Positions 7,382 to 16,683 are shown, counted from the first letter of the stretch. The stretch is DNA of 64,000 nucleotides from an uncultured Eubacteriales bacterium (GCA_949283695.1 CASDTX010000018.1:1-64000); one strand, 5' to 3'. Notes: a model not told the origin generated them from the letters alone. Numbers and translations are program-made.

Positions 7382-8986
7382 ATGGATAATCAGAATATAA
7401 ATACCAAGAAAGAAAGTAAGAAAAAAATGAATCCTTTGATTTTCTGGCCGCCGACCATTATCCTTGCAATCTTTGTCATCGCAGGAGCTCTGCGGACAGA
7501 ACAGGTCGGAAAGATTATGACGGATATGCTGTACGGCATGTCAGATTATTTCGGATGGTATTTGAACTTGCTTTCTTTGATACTCTTACTGATCTCAGTG
7601 GTCTTCATTGTACGTAAATACGGAGATATCAAGATCGGCGGAAAAGATGCCGAGCCGATGTACACGATTCCTCAGTGGATCGCCATGACGATCTGCGGCG
7701 GAATCGGAACCGGACTTCTGTTCTGGGCAATGGGCGAACCGATCTACCATTTCGCTACGCCGCCTGCAGGCGCGGGAGTGGAGGCATTCTCAAGAGAGGC
7801 CGGTATCTTCGCTGTTTCACAGGCAATGTGGGACTGGTCTTTTGTTCAGTACGCAACCTATACCATTCCGGGAATTGCGTGGGCAATTCTGGTAAACAAC
7901 AAGAAAATGCCGCTTTCTTATAATTCACTTGTTAAATTTCTGTTTAAGAAAGATATTCCGTGGCTTGCCAATATCTTCCGTGTGCTGACTGTATTCTGCA
8001 TCTGCGGATGTGTAAGCAACTCTATGGGCGCCGGACTTTTGCAGATCGGCGGAGGCTTAAACTCTGTATTCGGCATTCCGCAGACAGCTCTGATCTGGCT
8101 GATTGTAGCAATCGTGATTGCGGCAATCTTCGTATTGTCTTGTGTGTCAGGGCTTGGAAACGGACTGAAGAAGCTCTCTACGATTACAATGTACCTGTTC
8201 TTCGCTCTGATGCTCTATACATTAGTAACAGGAAACACTACATTTATCGGGAAAATCACTTCCGAATCTATCGGAAATATGATTGATAATTTCGCTACAA
8301 AAACAACGATGATGAACGCAATGGTGCCGGGAGAAACCTGGTCAGCAGACTGGATTGTTCAGTATTTTGCTTCCTTTATCGTATATATGCCTGTTATGGG
8401 AATGTTCTTCTGCCGTATGGCAAAGGGGCGTACGATCCGTCAGTTCGTACTGCTGAATATCGGCGTTCCGTCGATCTTCTGTGTGATCTGGATCGGAATC
8501 TTCGGCGGACAGGCGATCTATCTCCAGACAAGCGGTACCATGGATATCTGGGCAGCTGTAAATGAGCAGGGGATGCAGGCAACTGTATTCCAGATTCTGC
8601 AGAGTCTGCCGCTTGGAAAGATCCTGTGCGTGGTCTTCCTGGTGGCGATCTGCTTCTCCTTCTGTACGCTGGCCGATCCGATGTCTTCCGCGCTTGCAAC
8701 TGTATGTGTAGACGGACTTCACATTGAGTCAGAGCCGCCGAAGAACTTAAAGATTATCATCGGTGTTGTTATTACAGCGGTTGCTTATACATCAGTGGCT
8801 ACCGGCGGTCTGAACTCGATCAAAGGACTCTTCGTTCTTGTCGGACTGCTGATGTCTGTGCCCGGGTTGTTCTGTCTGGCTGCATCATTCAAAGCATGCA
8901 GACAGGTTCTGCATGAGAAGAATTACGGCTGTCCGGAAAATGAAAACGAAAACATGGAACTGCTGGAAGATAAAGAAACCGTATAA
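7382..8986 (+). CDS. BCCT-family transporter with altered substrate-binding helix
   Basis: 534 residues with about twelve membrane segments. Family hallmarks are GGIGTGLLFWAMGEPI near residue 100 and MAKGRTIRQF after TM8. In typical betaine/carnitine/choline carriers TM8 reads W..FYWAWWISW, forming the aromatic cage for trimethylammonium. Here the aligned stretch is WIVQYFASFIVYMP, so most tryptophans are gone. Transport of a non-quaternary substrate is therefore likely, perhaps the imino acid handled by the neighbouring operon. AAAGGA lies 8 nt before ATG 7382; the longer frame starts with a GTG five codons earlier that lacks its own site. Family call sure, substrate unknown. Confidence 0.85.
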   Translation: MDNQNINTKKESKKKMNPLIFWPPTIILAIFVIAGALRTEQVGKIMTDMLYGMSDYFGWYLNLLSLILLLISVVFIVRKYGDIKIGGKDAEPMYTIPQWIAMTICGGIGTGLLFWAMGEPIYHFATPPAGAGVEAFSREAGIFAVSQAMWDWSFVQYATYTIPGIAWAILVNNKKMPLSYNSLVKFLFKKDIPWLANIFRVLTVFCICGCVSNSMGAGLLQIGGGLNSVFGIPQTALIWLIVAIVIAAIFVLSCVSGLGNGLKKLSTITMYLFFALMLYTLVTGNTTFIGKITSESIGNMIDNFATKTTMMNAMVPGETWSADWIVQYFASFIVYMPVMGMFFCRMAKGRTIRQFVLLNIGVPSIFCVIWIGIFGGQAIYLQTSGTMDIWAAVNEQGMQATVFQILQSLPLGKILCVVFLVAICFSFCTLADPMSSALATVCVDGLHIESEPPKNLKIIIGVVITAVAYTSVATGGLNSIKGLFVLVGLLMSVPGLFCLAASFKACRQVLHEKNYGCPENENENMELLEDKETV

Positions 8987-9184
8987 CGCGGACTGAACTG
9001 ATACAGACTGCGGTTTTACGAATGGCGCTCCTGTGAACGGTAACGCTGAAACAGATATTGGAGGTGTGTTTTCGGGCGCGGGAAAGCGCTTGACACCAAA
9101 AGGCGGGATGTTGGATATATTTTATGATCTGATATCGGCGGAGCGAGTGATCAGCAGAAGATGTTTGGAAAAAGGAGGAGAACA

Positions 9185-9673
9185 ATGAGATTTAGACACG
9201 AGAAAGAATTTTCTTTCCCAATGGACACGGCCTGGCAGGCACTGCATAAAGCAAGCAGTCTGGATGTTTCACCGGGGAGTGAAGTGACGGTGATCTCGGA
9301 TGTGGAGTGGACGGCCAAGACAACAGGCTCAGATGATAAGACACTGTCTGTCACCCATTATTATGCGGATTTTGACGAAGCGCAGAAACGGGCAACAATC
9401 GAAGGCGCCAGTGACAATAAAAAGGGCCATGATTTTATCTACCTGACCCTGGAAGAGATTTCTGCGGAAGCAGTGAAATTGATCATAGAGGTGGAGATTA
9501 ATACCGGGGCACACTTCATTGCGAAGGCTGTGGGGGCAGTATTATCAAAACCTATCGAACAGATTATGTGCAAACACATCTATCAGAATTTTGAAGCATT
9601 GTGTTCAGGGGAAGAAACGAAGCGGATGAGCAAGGAAGAGCTGGATGCACATGCTCAGAAATTTTTCTCTTAA
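9185..9673 (+). CDS. SRPBCC/START-like small protein, function unknown
   Basis: 162 residues, soluble, starting MRFRHEKEFSFPMDTAW and ending in a long amphipathic helix (SKPIEQIMCKHIYQNF). This pattern suits the SRPBCC ligand-binding fold, though I cannot name a specific family. AAAGGAGGA precedes ATG 9185; the longer frame from 9161 overlaps this ribosome site and is less likely. A possible TTGACA at about 9089 lies upstream with no well-spaced -10. It is followed by a bidirectional terminator. Its link to the BCCT gene is unproven. Confidence 0.55.
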   Translation: MRFRHEKEFSFPMDTAWQALHKASSLDVSPGSEVTVISDVEWTAKTTGSDDKTLSVTHYYADFDEAQKRATIEGASDNKKGHDFIYLTLEEISAEAVKLIIEVEINTGAHFIAKAVGAVLSKPIEQIMCKHIYQNFEALCSGEETKRMSKEELDAHAQKFFS

Positions 9674-9696
9674 ATGACAAGATGAATTTTATTTTT

Positions 9697-9737
9697 ACCA
9701 GACAGAGCCCGGAGCTTCTGTCTGGTTTTCTTTTTTC
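9697..9737. terminator. Bidirectional terminator between convergent genes
   Basis: ACCAGACAGA (9697-9706) pairs with TCTGTCTGGT (9717-9726), a 10-bp stem followed by TTTCTTTTTT on the plus strand. On the minus strand the stem runs into TAAAAATAAAAT, a weaker terminator for the superoxide dismutase gene. It separates the SRPBCC-like and sod genes. Confidence 0.8.
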
Positions 9738-9742
9738 GACAA

Positions 9743-10447
9743 TTAGGGCCGGCAGGCAGTGCTTTGACAGCAATTCCGATCCATTTGCTGATAAAACCGT
9801 TCTTCCACCATCCGCCAGTTTACCACGCGGAACCAGTCGTCGATATATGTGGCGCGGACATTATAATGCTTCAGATAATAAGCGTGTTCCCATACATCAA
9901 TATTCAGAAGCGGGTACTGGTTCTTCGACAGCGGTGTGTCCTGATTCGCTGATGTGGTGATCACAAGCCGCCGATTCTCTGCGACAAGCCATGCATAACC
10001 GGAGCCGAATACGGACAGCGCCGCCTCTTTAAACTGTGCCTGGAACTTTTTCGGACCGCCGAAGTACCGGGAGAGTTCCTCGGAGAAAGCGGTCTGGTTT
10101 CCGAGACCCGGGATCTCCCGGGGGCATGAGCAGGATGGGGCGGAAGTCCGCGGCATACGGGCCGGAGACATGCCGTCGAAATAGAAACGGTGATTAAAAA
10201 CTCCGCCCGCATTGTTCCGGACCGGCGTCTGAAGCGGTCGGGGAAGGCGGCACCAGTGAATTAAGAGCTCTTCCAGAGAAAATCTCCGAAGAGAAGGATT
10301 CTCTTCGAGCAGCTTGTTCAGGTTGTCGATATAGGTCTGAAGATGCCTGTCGTGGTGAAGGTGCATGGTCTTTTCGTCTATGAATGGTTCCAGAGCGCTG
10401 TAGTCGTAGGGGAGCGGGGTGTTTACAAAAGGATAATAATGATTCAT
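9743..10447 (-). CDS. Superoxide dismutase (Fe/Mn family)
   Basis: 234 residues. Metal ligands are visible as the His in MHLHHDRHLQ, the His in GGVFNHRFYF, and Asp plus His in DVWEHAYYLKHY. GGVFNH replaces the common GGGHxNH, as in other clostridial forms. The segment after FYFDGMSP (around residues 95-125) is rich in Pro, Ser and Cys and unlike the usual short linker. The C-terminal half (GYAWLV, DVWEHAYY) is normal. It detoxifies superoxide in the cytoplasm. It lies 50 nt after the XRE gene on the same strand and may be co-transcribed with it. Confidence 0.85.
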   Translation of the reverse strand: MNHYYPFVNTPLPYDYSALEPFIDEKTMHLHHDRHLQTYIDNLNKLLEENPSLRRFSLEELLIHWCRLPRPLQTPVRNNAGGVFNHRFYFDGMSPARMPRTSAPSCSCPREIPGLGNQTAFSEELSRYFGGPKKFQAQFKEAALSVFGSGYAWLVAENRRLVITTSANQDTPLSKNQYPLLNIDVWEHAYYLKHYNVRATYIDDWFRVVNWRMVEERFYQQMDRNCCQSTACRP

Positions 10448-10497
10448 GGAGTTCCCTTGCCGTTTTTTACAGTATATGAATGGATATGCCCGGAATG

Positions 10498-11097
10498 TTA
10501 AAGAAAAGTAAGCATGGCTAAAACAAAAAACAACCCAAGCAGGAGTACTGCCGGATCAATGCCGCACAGATACAGCAGGTATCCCGCGAACCCCAGACTG
10601 AAAAGGGTAAAAACGCCGTATGCTTTTCTGCTGTTGGTATCTGCTCTGTTCAGCACCTGAAGGCAGAGCCCAATGACAGCGAAAGAGACGAATATTCCTG
10701 CAGTCAACGCCCCTCCGATACTGGCATGTCCGAAAAGATAGACGACACCGGCCGCTGCGAGTGTCACCAGTCCTACTGTCCAGGTGAGAAAATGGTCCTG
10801 TCGTTGATTGAGCCGTTCCATCTCAACGGCGTTGGTCATAAGCTCAGCGGTAGTTTGCTCATCCTGTAAATATTGTTTTTCGGATTCCAATTTTTCAGAG
10901 CGCATCAGTTCGAGGACGGACAGGTCTAAGGCGTCTGCCAGGGGAACGAGAAGACTGATATCAGGGAATCCTTTCCCGCGTTCCCAGCGGCTTACCGCTT
11001 TGTCTGTGATTTGAAGTTTGGATGCCAGTTCTGCCTGCGTTAGATTCTTTTCTTTCCGGCACTGGGTAATAAATGTGCCGAATTTTTCTGCGTCCAT
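10498..11097 (-). CDS. XRE-family regulator with C-terminal membrane domain
   Basis: 199 residues. The N-terminal helix-turn-helix (about 8-62) reads LTQAELASKLQITDKAVSRW, typical of clostridial Cro/CI-type regulators. After a charged helix, three to four hydrophobic segments occupy residues 105-199, so the DNA-binding domain is probably membrane-anchored. CAGGAGGTGAG precedes ATG 11097. Targets are unknown; the downstream superoxide dismutase and the divergent two-component system are the nearest candidates. Confidence 0.8.
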   Translation of the reverse strand: MDAEKFGTFITQCRKEKNLTQAELASKLQITDKAVSRWERGKGFPDISLLVPLADALDLSVLELMRSEKLESEKQYLQDEQTTAELMTNAVEMERLNQRQDHFLTWTVGLVTLAAAGVVYLFGHASIGGALTAGIFVSFAVIGLCLQVLNRADTNSRKAYGVFTLFSLGFAGYLLYLCGIDPAVLLLGLFFVLAMLTFL

Positions 11098-11252
11098 ATA
11101 CTCACCTCCTGGATAAATGATATCATATCAGCAGTAAATCGGAAATCGACGGAACATTTCCTATTCTTATCCATGCATCATTGAGAAATAAATAAGCTTC
11201 TAAAATAAATAAAAAGTGTCAAGATATGATGAAGAGAGAAATTTTCTCATGA

Positions 11253-11281
11253 TTGCTTCAGAGGAATCTATCTGTTAGAAT
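11253..11281 (+). promoter_or_regulatory. SigmaA-type promoter of the first two-component/ABC locus
   Basis: TTGCTT (11253-11258), 17 nt and TAGAAT (11276-11281) lie 40 nt upstream of the response regulator start. The hexamers match the consensus well and the spacing is ideal. Confidence 0.6.
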
Positions 11282-11320
11282 AAGGGCGATAATAAGCCGG
11301 ACGCAGGAAGGAGATGTAGG

Positions 11321-11983
11321 ATGCTGATAGGAATTATTGAAGATGACCGACTGCTCAACCAGGCGCTTGAACATGTCCTGAGTACAGCCGGCTATGATAC
11401 GGTCTGTACCCATACGAAGGAAGAGGCACTTACCCTGCTCAGCGGAAATGAGGACCTTCTGCTGGTTGATATCGGACTTCCGGACGGAGACGGAATCCGC
11501 CTTTATCAGGAACTGAGAACCCGGGGAAAGACGCCGGCTATTTTTCTGACTGCCAGAGACGAAGAAAAGGATATGCTTGACGCGTTCAACTGCGGCGCTG
11601 ACGATTATGTTGTGAAGCCTTTTTCTATGAAAATTCTGCTGAAACGGGTGGAAGTGGTATTGAAGCGGAGCGGCGGCGATGAGATGCTTGTCTGTCGGGA
11701 TCTCGTGTTATATCCGGGGAGAAAGCAGGTGTTTCTGAACGGTGCGGAGATCGCGCTGACGGCAAAAGAGTACCAGCTGCTGGAGTATCTGATGATGAAT
11801 CAGAATCAGGTCTTGACGAAAGAGAATCTGCTGGATCAGGTCTGGGGTCTGGACGGCGATTTCGTGTCGGATAATACGCTCAGCGTGACCATCGGACGGC
11901 TGAGGAAGAAGATTGAACCGTGTGCGGGGCAGCCGGTGTATATCCGGAATGTGTTCGGCATGGGGTATCGGATGGGAGATTAG
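11321..11983 (+). CDS. OmpR-family response regulator (antibiotic-peptide module type)
   Basis: 220 residues: receiver domain with acidic pocket EDD (7-9), phospho-acceptor Asp50 in LLVDIGLPDG and Lys in VVKPF; then a winged-helix DNA-binding domain (about 128-220). It is followed 3 nt later by its kinase, then an ABC ATPase and a large FtsX-type permease, the layout of Bce/Vra-type peptide sensing and resistance modules. It probably activates the downstream transporter genes. Confidence 0.88.
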   Translation: MLIGIIEDDRLLNQALEHVLSTAGYDTVCTHTKEEALTLLSGNEDLLLVDIGLPDGDGIRLYQELRTRGKTPAIFLTARDEEKDMLDAFNCGADDYVVKPFSMKILLKRVEVVLKRSGGDEMLVCRDLVLYPGRKQVFLNGAEIALTAKEYQLLEYLMMNQNQVLTKENLLDQVWGLDGDFVSDNTLSVTIGRLRKKIEPCAGQPVYIRNVFGMGYRMGD

Positions 11984-11986
11984 AGT

Positions 11987-12919
11987 ATGATGGGGATTGG
12001 TATCATAGCTGCGTGTATGCTGGGATTCGGCGCAGGAGCGGGAGTGATGCTCCAGAGACAGAGGAGGATGCGGATGCGGGAATTGGAGCAGATCTCGCGT
12101 CTGGCGGAACAGATCATGAATGAGATCACGATCAGTGCCGCGTCCTCCGGGGAAGAAACCATGTTCGGCAGGATCGAACACCAGCTGGTTCGGGTGCAGG
12201 AGATGCTGCAGGGAAGGAAGGACGAGGCTGAGAGGAGCCGTGATGAGATCCAGAAACTGATCTCAGAGATTGCCCATCAGATGCGAACACCGCTGGCAAA
12301 TATCCGTACATACACAGGGCTTCTGGGAGAGGAGCCGGAAGAGAAGGACTATCTGGCTGCCCTGGAAGAAAGCGAGAAGAAACTTTGCTTTCTTGTGGAA
12401 AGCTTTGTCCGAATGGCCAGGCTGGAACAGCACATGATCCAGATCCGGAAAGAGGAGAAAGACATCCGCAGAACGATCCAGAACACGTTCGGACAGATTC
12501 AGACCCGGGCAGAGGAGAAGCAGATCCGGTTTGCAGTTGCACTGCCTGATGCAGTCAGCTGTCTGCATGATCCCAACTGGTTCGGCGAAGCCTTCTATAA
12601 TGTTCTGGATAATAGTGTAAAATACAGTGAGGCCGGGGGACGGATCGAAGTGGATGTTTCTGTAAATGAAATGTTTCTGAAGATCCGAGTGAGAGATTAT
12701 GGAATCGGTATTGATGAGGGCGAGGAGGCCAGGATCTTTCAGAGATTCTGCCGCGGAAACCGGGTGACGAATCAGCCGGGCTTCGGAATCGGGCTGTATC
12801 TTTCCAGAGAAATCATGAATCTTCACGGCGGTTCTATGACGGTGAAGCGAATGGACCCGGGGATCCGCATAGAAATGAACCTTCCGGTATCAGAAGTAAA
12901 TCCCCGGCAGCAGAAATGA
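11987..12919 (+). CDS. Sensor histidine kinase, short membrane anchor
   Basis: 310 residues. A single clear hydrophobic helix (about 3-23) anchors it and there is no sizeable extracellular sensor. The dimerisation box has His97 in IAHQMRTP. N, G1 and G2 boxes appear as NVLDNSVKYS, RDYGIGID and GFGIGLYLS. Kinases of this minimal kind often depend on their partner ABC transporter to sense peptides. It sits between its response regulator and the ABC ATPase. Family assignment is secure; the stimulus is inferred. Confidence 0.87.
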   Translation: MMGIGIIAACMLGFGAGAGVMLQRQRRMRMRELEQISRLAEQIMNEITISAASSGEETMFGRIEHQLVRVQEMLQGRKDEAERSRDEIQKLISEIAHQMRTPLANIRTYTGLLGEEPEEKDYLAALEESEKKLCFLVESFVRMARLEQHMIQIRKEEKDIRRTIQNTFGQIQTRAEEKQIRFAVALPDAVSCLHDPNWFGEAFYNVLDNSVKYSEAGGRIEVDVSVNEMFLKIRVRDYGIGIDEGEEARIFQRFCRGNRVTNQPGFGIGLYLSREIMNLHGGSMTVKRMDPGIRIEMNLPVSEVNPRQQK

Positions 12920-13002
12920 ATCTTCCGGCATGATTTGCTCCGTTGTCAGAAGATTGTCAGATTTACCATATATAATAGGCAGGGACAGGAGGTGTGCAAC
13001 GT

Positions 13003-13710
13003 ATGAAAATGGTAGATGCGGTAAATCTGAAGAAATATTATATTACGGATACCTATGAGGTACATGCGCTGGACGGCGTATCTCTGTCTGTTGAAGACGG
13101 GGAATTTCTGGCAGTGGTCGGTACGTCCGGCAGCGGGAAGACTACGCTTCTGAACATGCTGGGCGGTCTGGATGTCCCTACTTCAGGAGGCGTCTGGATC
13201 CGGGGGAACAGCCTGAAGGATATGGGCGGAGAAGAGCGGACGATCTTCCGCAGACGGAATATCGGATTTGTCTTCCAGCAGTATAATCTTGTTCCCGTGC
13301 TCAGCGTATATGAGAATATCATTCTTCCGCTGAGGCTGGACGGCGCGGAGGTCGATGAGAACCTGCTGGAAGAGCTGACGCAAATGCTGGGAATCCGGGA
13401 CAAACTGGAACGTCTGCCGGAGACATTATCCGGAGGTCAGCAGCAGAGGGCGGCCATTGCGCGGGCGCTTCTCTCGAAACCTGCGGTCATACTGGCCGAT
13501 GAACCCACGGGAAATCTGGATTCGGTTACCAGTATGGAGGTAGTGGGACTTCTGCGGTCCTGTGCCGCCAGGTTTCATCAGACCGTAGTATTGGTTACGC
13601 ACCAGGAAGAAGTGGCCCAGATGGCAGACCGGATCATCCGCATGGAAGACGGCAGGATCTGCGGGGCGGACAGGGGAACACCAAGAGAACAAGGAGGAGG
13701 CAATGGATAG
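13003..13710 (+). CDS. ABC transporter ATPase (MacB/LolD/BceA type)
   Basis: 235 residues with Walker A GTSGSGKTT, Q-loop VFQQYN, signature LSGGQQQR and Walker B VILADEPTGNLD. It energises the FtsX-type permease encoded next, whose start overlaps this stop by 8 nt. ATG 13003 is chosen because AGGAGG lies 10 nt upstream; the longer GTG frame begins too close to that site. TATAAT-like TATAATAG at about 12971 could be an internal promoter, but no good -35 is seen. Confidence 0.9.
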   Translation: MKMVDAVNLKKYYITDTYEVHALDGVSLSVEDGEFLAVVGTSGSGKTTLLNMLGGLDVPTSGGVWIRGNSLKDMGGEERTIFRRRNIGFVFQQYNLVPVLSVYENIILPLRLDGAEVDENLLEELTQMLGIRDKLERLPETLSGGQQQRAAIARALLSKPAVILADEPTGNLDSVTSMEVVGLLRSCAARFHQTVVLVTHQEEVAQMADRIIRMEDGRICGADRGTPREQGGGNG

Positions 13711-16636
13711 AAAAGAGTTTACTCCGAATGATAATGGTGCTGTGATCCGAATGCTTTCCAAAGTATCCGGGAATGAGAACAAAGGGAGAAACAGGATCCT
13801 TACAGGCGCCGTGCTCATCTGCGTTGTTACACTGACAATGGTGTTCGGGATCTCGTCGGGCAAGATCCAGGCAGAATACATTCAGTCAGTGCGGGAGGCG
13901 GGAACAGCAGCTTCTGCCTGTATCAAGCGGGCGAATCAGGAACAATACAACTGTGTACAAGCCCTTTCTTACGTGGAGGCAGCAGGGCGCCGGATCCCGG
14001 TCGGAAGTGCGTACGCGCAGGAGACGGCAGAAGAAGCGGAGCAGGACAGCGGGGCGCAGGACCATCTGGTCGGTACGGTCTGCTGGGTGGATGAGGCGGC
14101 ATGGGAAGATCTGCTCTGCCCGGCATATACGAAGATTCACGGACAGTATCCCCATGAGCAGCAGGAGATCATGCTCCCGGAACGTGCTCTGGAGGCGCTG
14201 AAGATTGAGGCGCCGCAGGAAGGCATGGAGATCCGGCTGAACATATCTGTGGGATTGTTCCGGACAGAGGCAGAAGTGTTCACACTCTGCGGGTGGTTTA
14301 CTGATTATGCGGACGAAACGAGTACGGCCTCTCCGTGCTATATTTCACAGGCGAAGCTGAAGGACTGGGGGTATGGTATGGAGGAGTGTGATATCCTGCT
14401 CAGACAGGCGGATCATCTGGATTGGAGAGAGACAGAGGAGAAGCTGTATCAGGACGTGCGGATGCGGGAGGCTGGACAGAAGATTACGGTGTCCAATACG
14501 TTCGCGTACACCGCAGTGAATCAACTGGCGGGCGGCTACGGAATGGCCGCTGCAGGGGCGGCTGTGGTCTTGTGCGGGATGTTCTTCTTGATTCACAATG
14601 TCCTGCAGATCTCCATGATGGAGGACGTCCGTCAGATGGGACTGCTGAACATCATCGGTGCGACGGAGCGGCAGATTCGAAAGATCTACTATGGACAGAC
14701 TGCCCGGGTTCTGCTCCGTGGGCTTACGGCAGGGGCAGCTGTTTCGGCCCTTCTTCTGCTGGCTGTGATTCCGGAAATACTTGGCAGGCAGTATTTAAGC
14801 GGACTTGGAGGACCGGAAGAATTCCGGATCTTCCGTCCGGCGGTTCTGAGTGCGGCAGTATTGTTTACGGCGCTGCTGACGCTGGGAGCATCCTCCGGCG
14901 TGATCCGCCGGATTGTGGGGCAGTCCTGTGTGGAGAGCGTACACTATACAGGCCTGCCGGGGAAGAGGCCCAGAAATTCTGCGAAATCATCCGGGATAAG
15001 GCAGACAGACCGCCCTGCAGATCGATCCGCGGATTGGGCTGCAGATCCATCCGCAGATCCGTTCGCGGATGGACGTGAAGCCGGAAAGCGCAGGCGACGG
15101 CAGAGAAGCGCAGCCGCTGAGATCGTCTATATGGCTGGGCGCAATGTGACCAGATATCGGGGGCGGTTTCTTCTGACCGTATTGTCATTGTTTCTGGGAA
15201 TGGCGGCTTTTCTCGGGGCGGAAGTGATTTCGTCGGGCAGTGATTACGCCCATGTGATTGAGCAGAGACCGGATTTCCTGATCGCCGGACAGTTCAGTGA
15301 AGGAGGACAGGCCCAGGGGTACGGAATCGAGTACCGGTCGAGAGACGCGGGGGAAGATCCGATGCGCACCGACGGATCGAATATCGAACTCCTGTATGAT
15401 AATGAATATGATGAGTTCTCACCGATCTCTGCGGAGGTAAGGAAGCGGCTGCTGGACCTGGACGGTGTGGATCGGGAGCGGTCTTATATTATGGAGGGAG
15501 CTTATCTGTATTCCGAGATTTCCAGAAAAGGGGTCCGGCCGTTCCTGGATGAGACAGCTTCTGCGTATGCACGGGAAAGCGAGGAAACAGAACTGATCGG
15601 GGGCTGGGAGCCGGACACCATTCAGATCCTCAGCGCGGCAGAGATCCGGGACCTGGAAGACTATGCGGAGAAGGAAGAGCTGCCGGTGGATCTGGAATCT
15701 CTGAAAGAGGGAAAAGGCGTGATACTGCTGCATGACCATATGCTTTCTCCTGAACAGGAGCAGATGTCCGCTGAAAGTATCGGGGAGCCGGTATTCTTTA
15801 CCAGCCTTTGGTCCCAAGAGGAGCGGGTAAGCTGGAACCAGATGAGTGCTGAGGAACGGGACGCTTTGGATAAGGGAGACACCGAATACGAAGGAGAGCG
15901 GTCAGATGCATTTCAGGTGAGCGGCTATCTGGACAATCAGGCAGAGGGATTCCCCGCGATTCGCCAGTCCTGGCATGGAGCGGAAGGCTCCTGGCATTAT
16001 CTCATCAGCGAAAAGGGATTTGCACGGCTTCCGACGGAGAAGAAGACACTCTATCTGGAACTGAATATCGAAGAAGGTCAGGAGCAGGCGGAGGGAAACT
16101 TAAAAGCTGAGATCGATCAGATCATATCCGAAGAGAACCAGCGGCGGGCGCAGATCACCGGGACCGGAATCAGCAGCGAAACCGCGGAGGCGGGAATCTT
16201 CTGTATCAGCAAGTCTGATCTGACCGCGGAGGCAGCAAACTACATTCGCGGGAACCGGCTTGTTCTGGGAAGCATCAGCGCGGTTTTGCTCGTGGGAGGT
16301 CTGATGAATTATTTCAATGTTATGGCAATCGGACTTTTTGCACGGAGAAAAGAATTTGAAATTATAGAAAGTATCGGGATGACAAAGAAACAAAAATATG
16401 TCATGATTGTCGCGGAAGGCGGACTGTATGCCCTCCTGGCCGCGGCACTGATGCTGACAGCAGGCGGCGGACTTCTTCTGCTGATTCGGATTTATATGGA
16501 ACAGAAGCTGTCCTACTTTGTGTTCGGCTGGCCAGCCGGGTGGATGCTGGCGCTGGCCGGGGGCCTGGCGGTGATCTGTATGGGGATGCCGGCGGTATTC
16601 CTGTCACGGAGAGGGAAAGGACCTGAACGGCTGTAA
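13703..16636 (+). CDS. Large FtsX-domain ABC permease
   Basis: 977 residues. A first TM lies near 27-48, then an extracytoplasmic region, then three TMs (about 275-400) of a first FtsX core. A charged linker follows (about 425-470) with repeated Ala-Asp units (DRPADRSADWAADPSADPF). A second half has a TM near 490, a large acidic extracellular domain (about 515-850), and three TMs ending at the C-terminus (MacB/FtsX core). The partner ATPase overlaps its start. It may export or sense antimicrobial peptides. It is longer than a typical BceB (about 650) and nearer the roughly 800-1000-residue clostridial permeases. Confidence 0.82.
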   Translation: MDRKEFTPNDNGAVIRMLSKVSGNENKGRNRILTGAVLICVVTLTMVFGISSGKIQAEYIQSVREAGTAASACIKRANQEQYNCVQALSYVEAAGRRIPVGSAYAQETAEEAEQDSGAQDHLVGTVCWVDEAAWEDLLCPAYTKIHGQYPHEQQEIMLPERALEALKIEAPQEGMEIRLNISVGLFRTEAEVFTLCGWFTDYADETSTASPCYISQAKLKDWGYGMEECDILLRQADHLDWRETEEKLYQDVRMREAGQKITVSNTFAYTAVNQLAGGYGMAAAGAAVVLCGMFFLIHNVLQISMMEDVRQMGLLNIIGATERQIRKIYYGQTARVLLRGLTAGAAVSALLLLAVIPEILGRQYLSGLGGPEEFRIFRPAVLSAAVLFTALLTLGASSGVIRRIVGQSCVESVHYTGLPGKRPRNSAKSSGIRQTDRPADRSADWAADPSADPFADGREAGKRRRRQRSAAAEIVYMAGRNVTRYRGRFLLTVLSLFLGMAAFLGAEVISSGSDYAHVIEQRPDFLIAGQFSEGGQAQGYGIEYRSRDAGEDPMRTDGSNIELLYDNEYDEFSPISAEVRKRLLDLDGVDRERSYIMEGAYLYSEISRKGVRPFLDETASAYARESEETELIGGWEPDTIQILSAAEIRDLEDYAEKEELPVDLESLKEGKGVILLHDHMLSPEQEQMSAESIGEPVFFTSLWSQEERVSWNQMSAEERDALDKGDTEYEGERSDAFQVSGYLDNQAEGFPAIRQSWHGAEGSWHYLISEKGFARLPTEKKTLYLELNIEEGQEQAEGNLKAEIDQIISEENQRRAQITGTGISSETAEAGIFCISKSDLTAEAANYIRGNRLVLGSISAVLLVGGLMNYFNVMAIGLFARRKEFEIIESIGMTKKQKYVMIVAEGGLYALLAAALMLTAGGGLLLLIRIYMEQKLSYFVFGWPAGWMLALAGGLAVICMGMPAVFLSRRGKGPERL

Positions 16637-16683
16637 ATATTGTGTAAATATTTGAACTTGGACTAGCCGTTCTCCGCGCGGCT

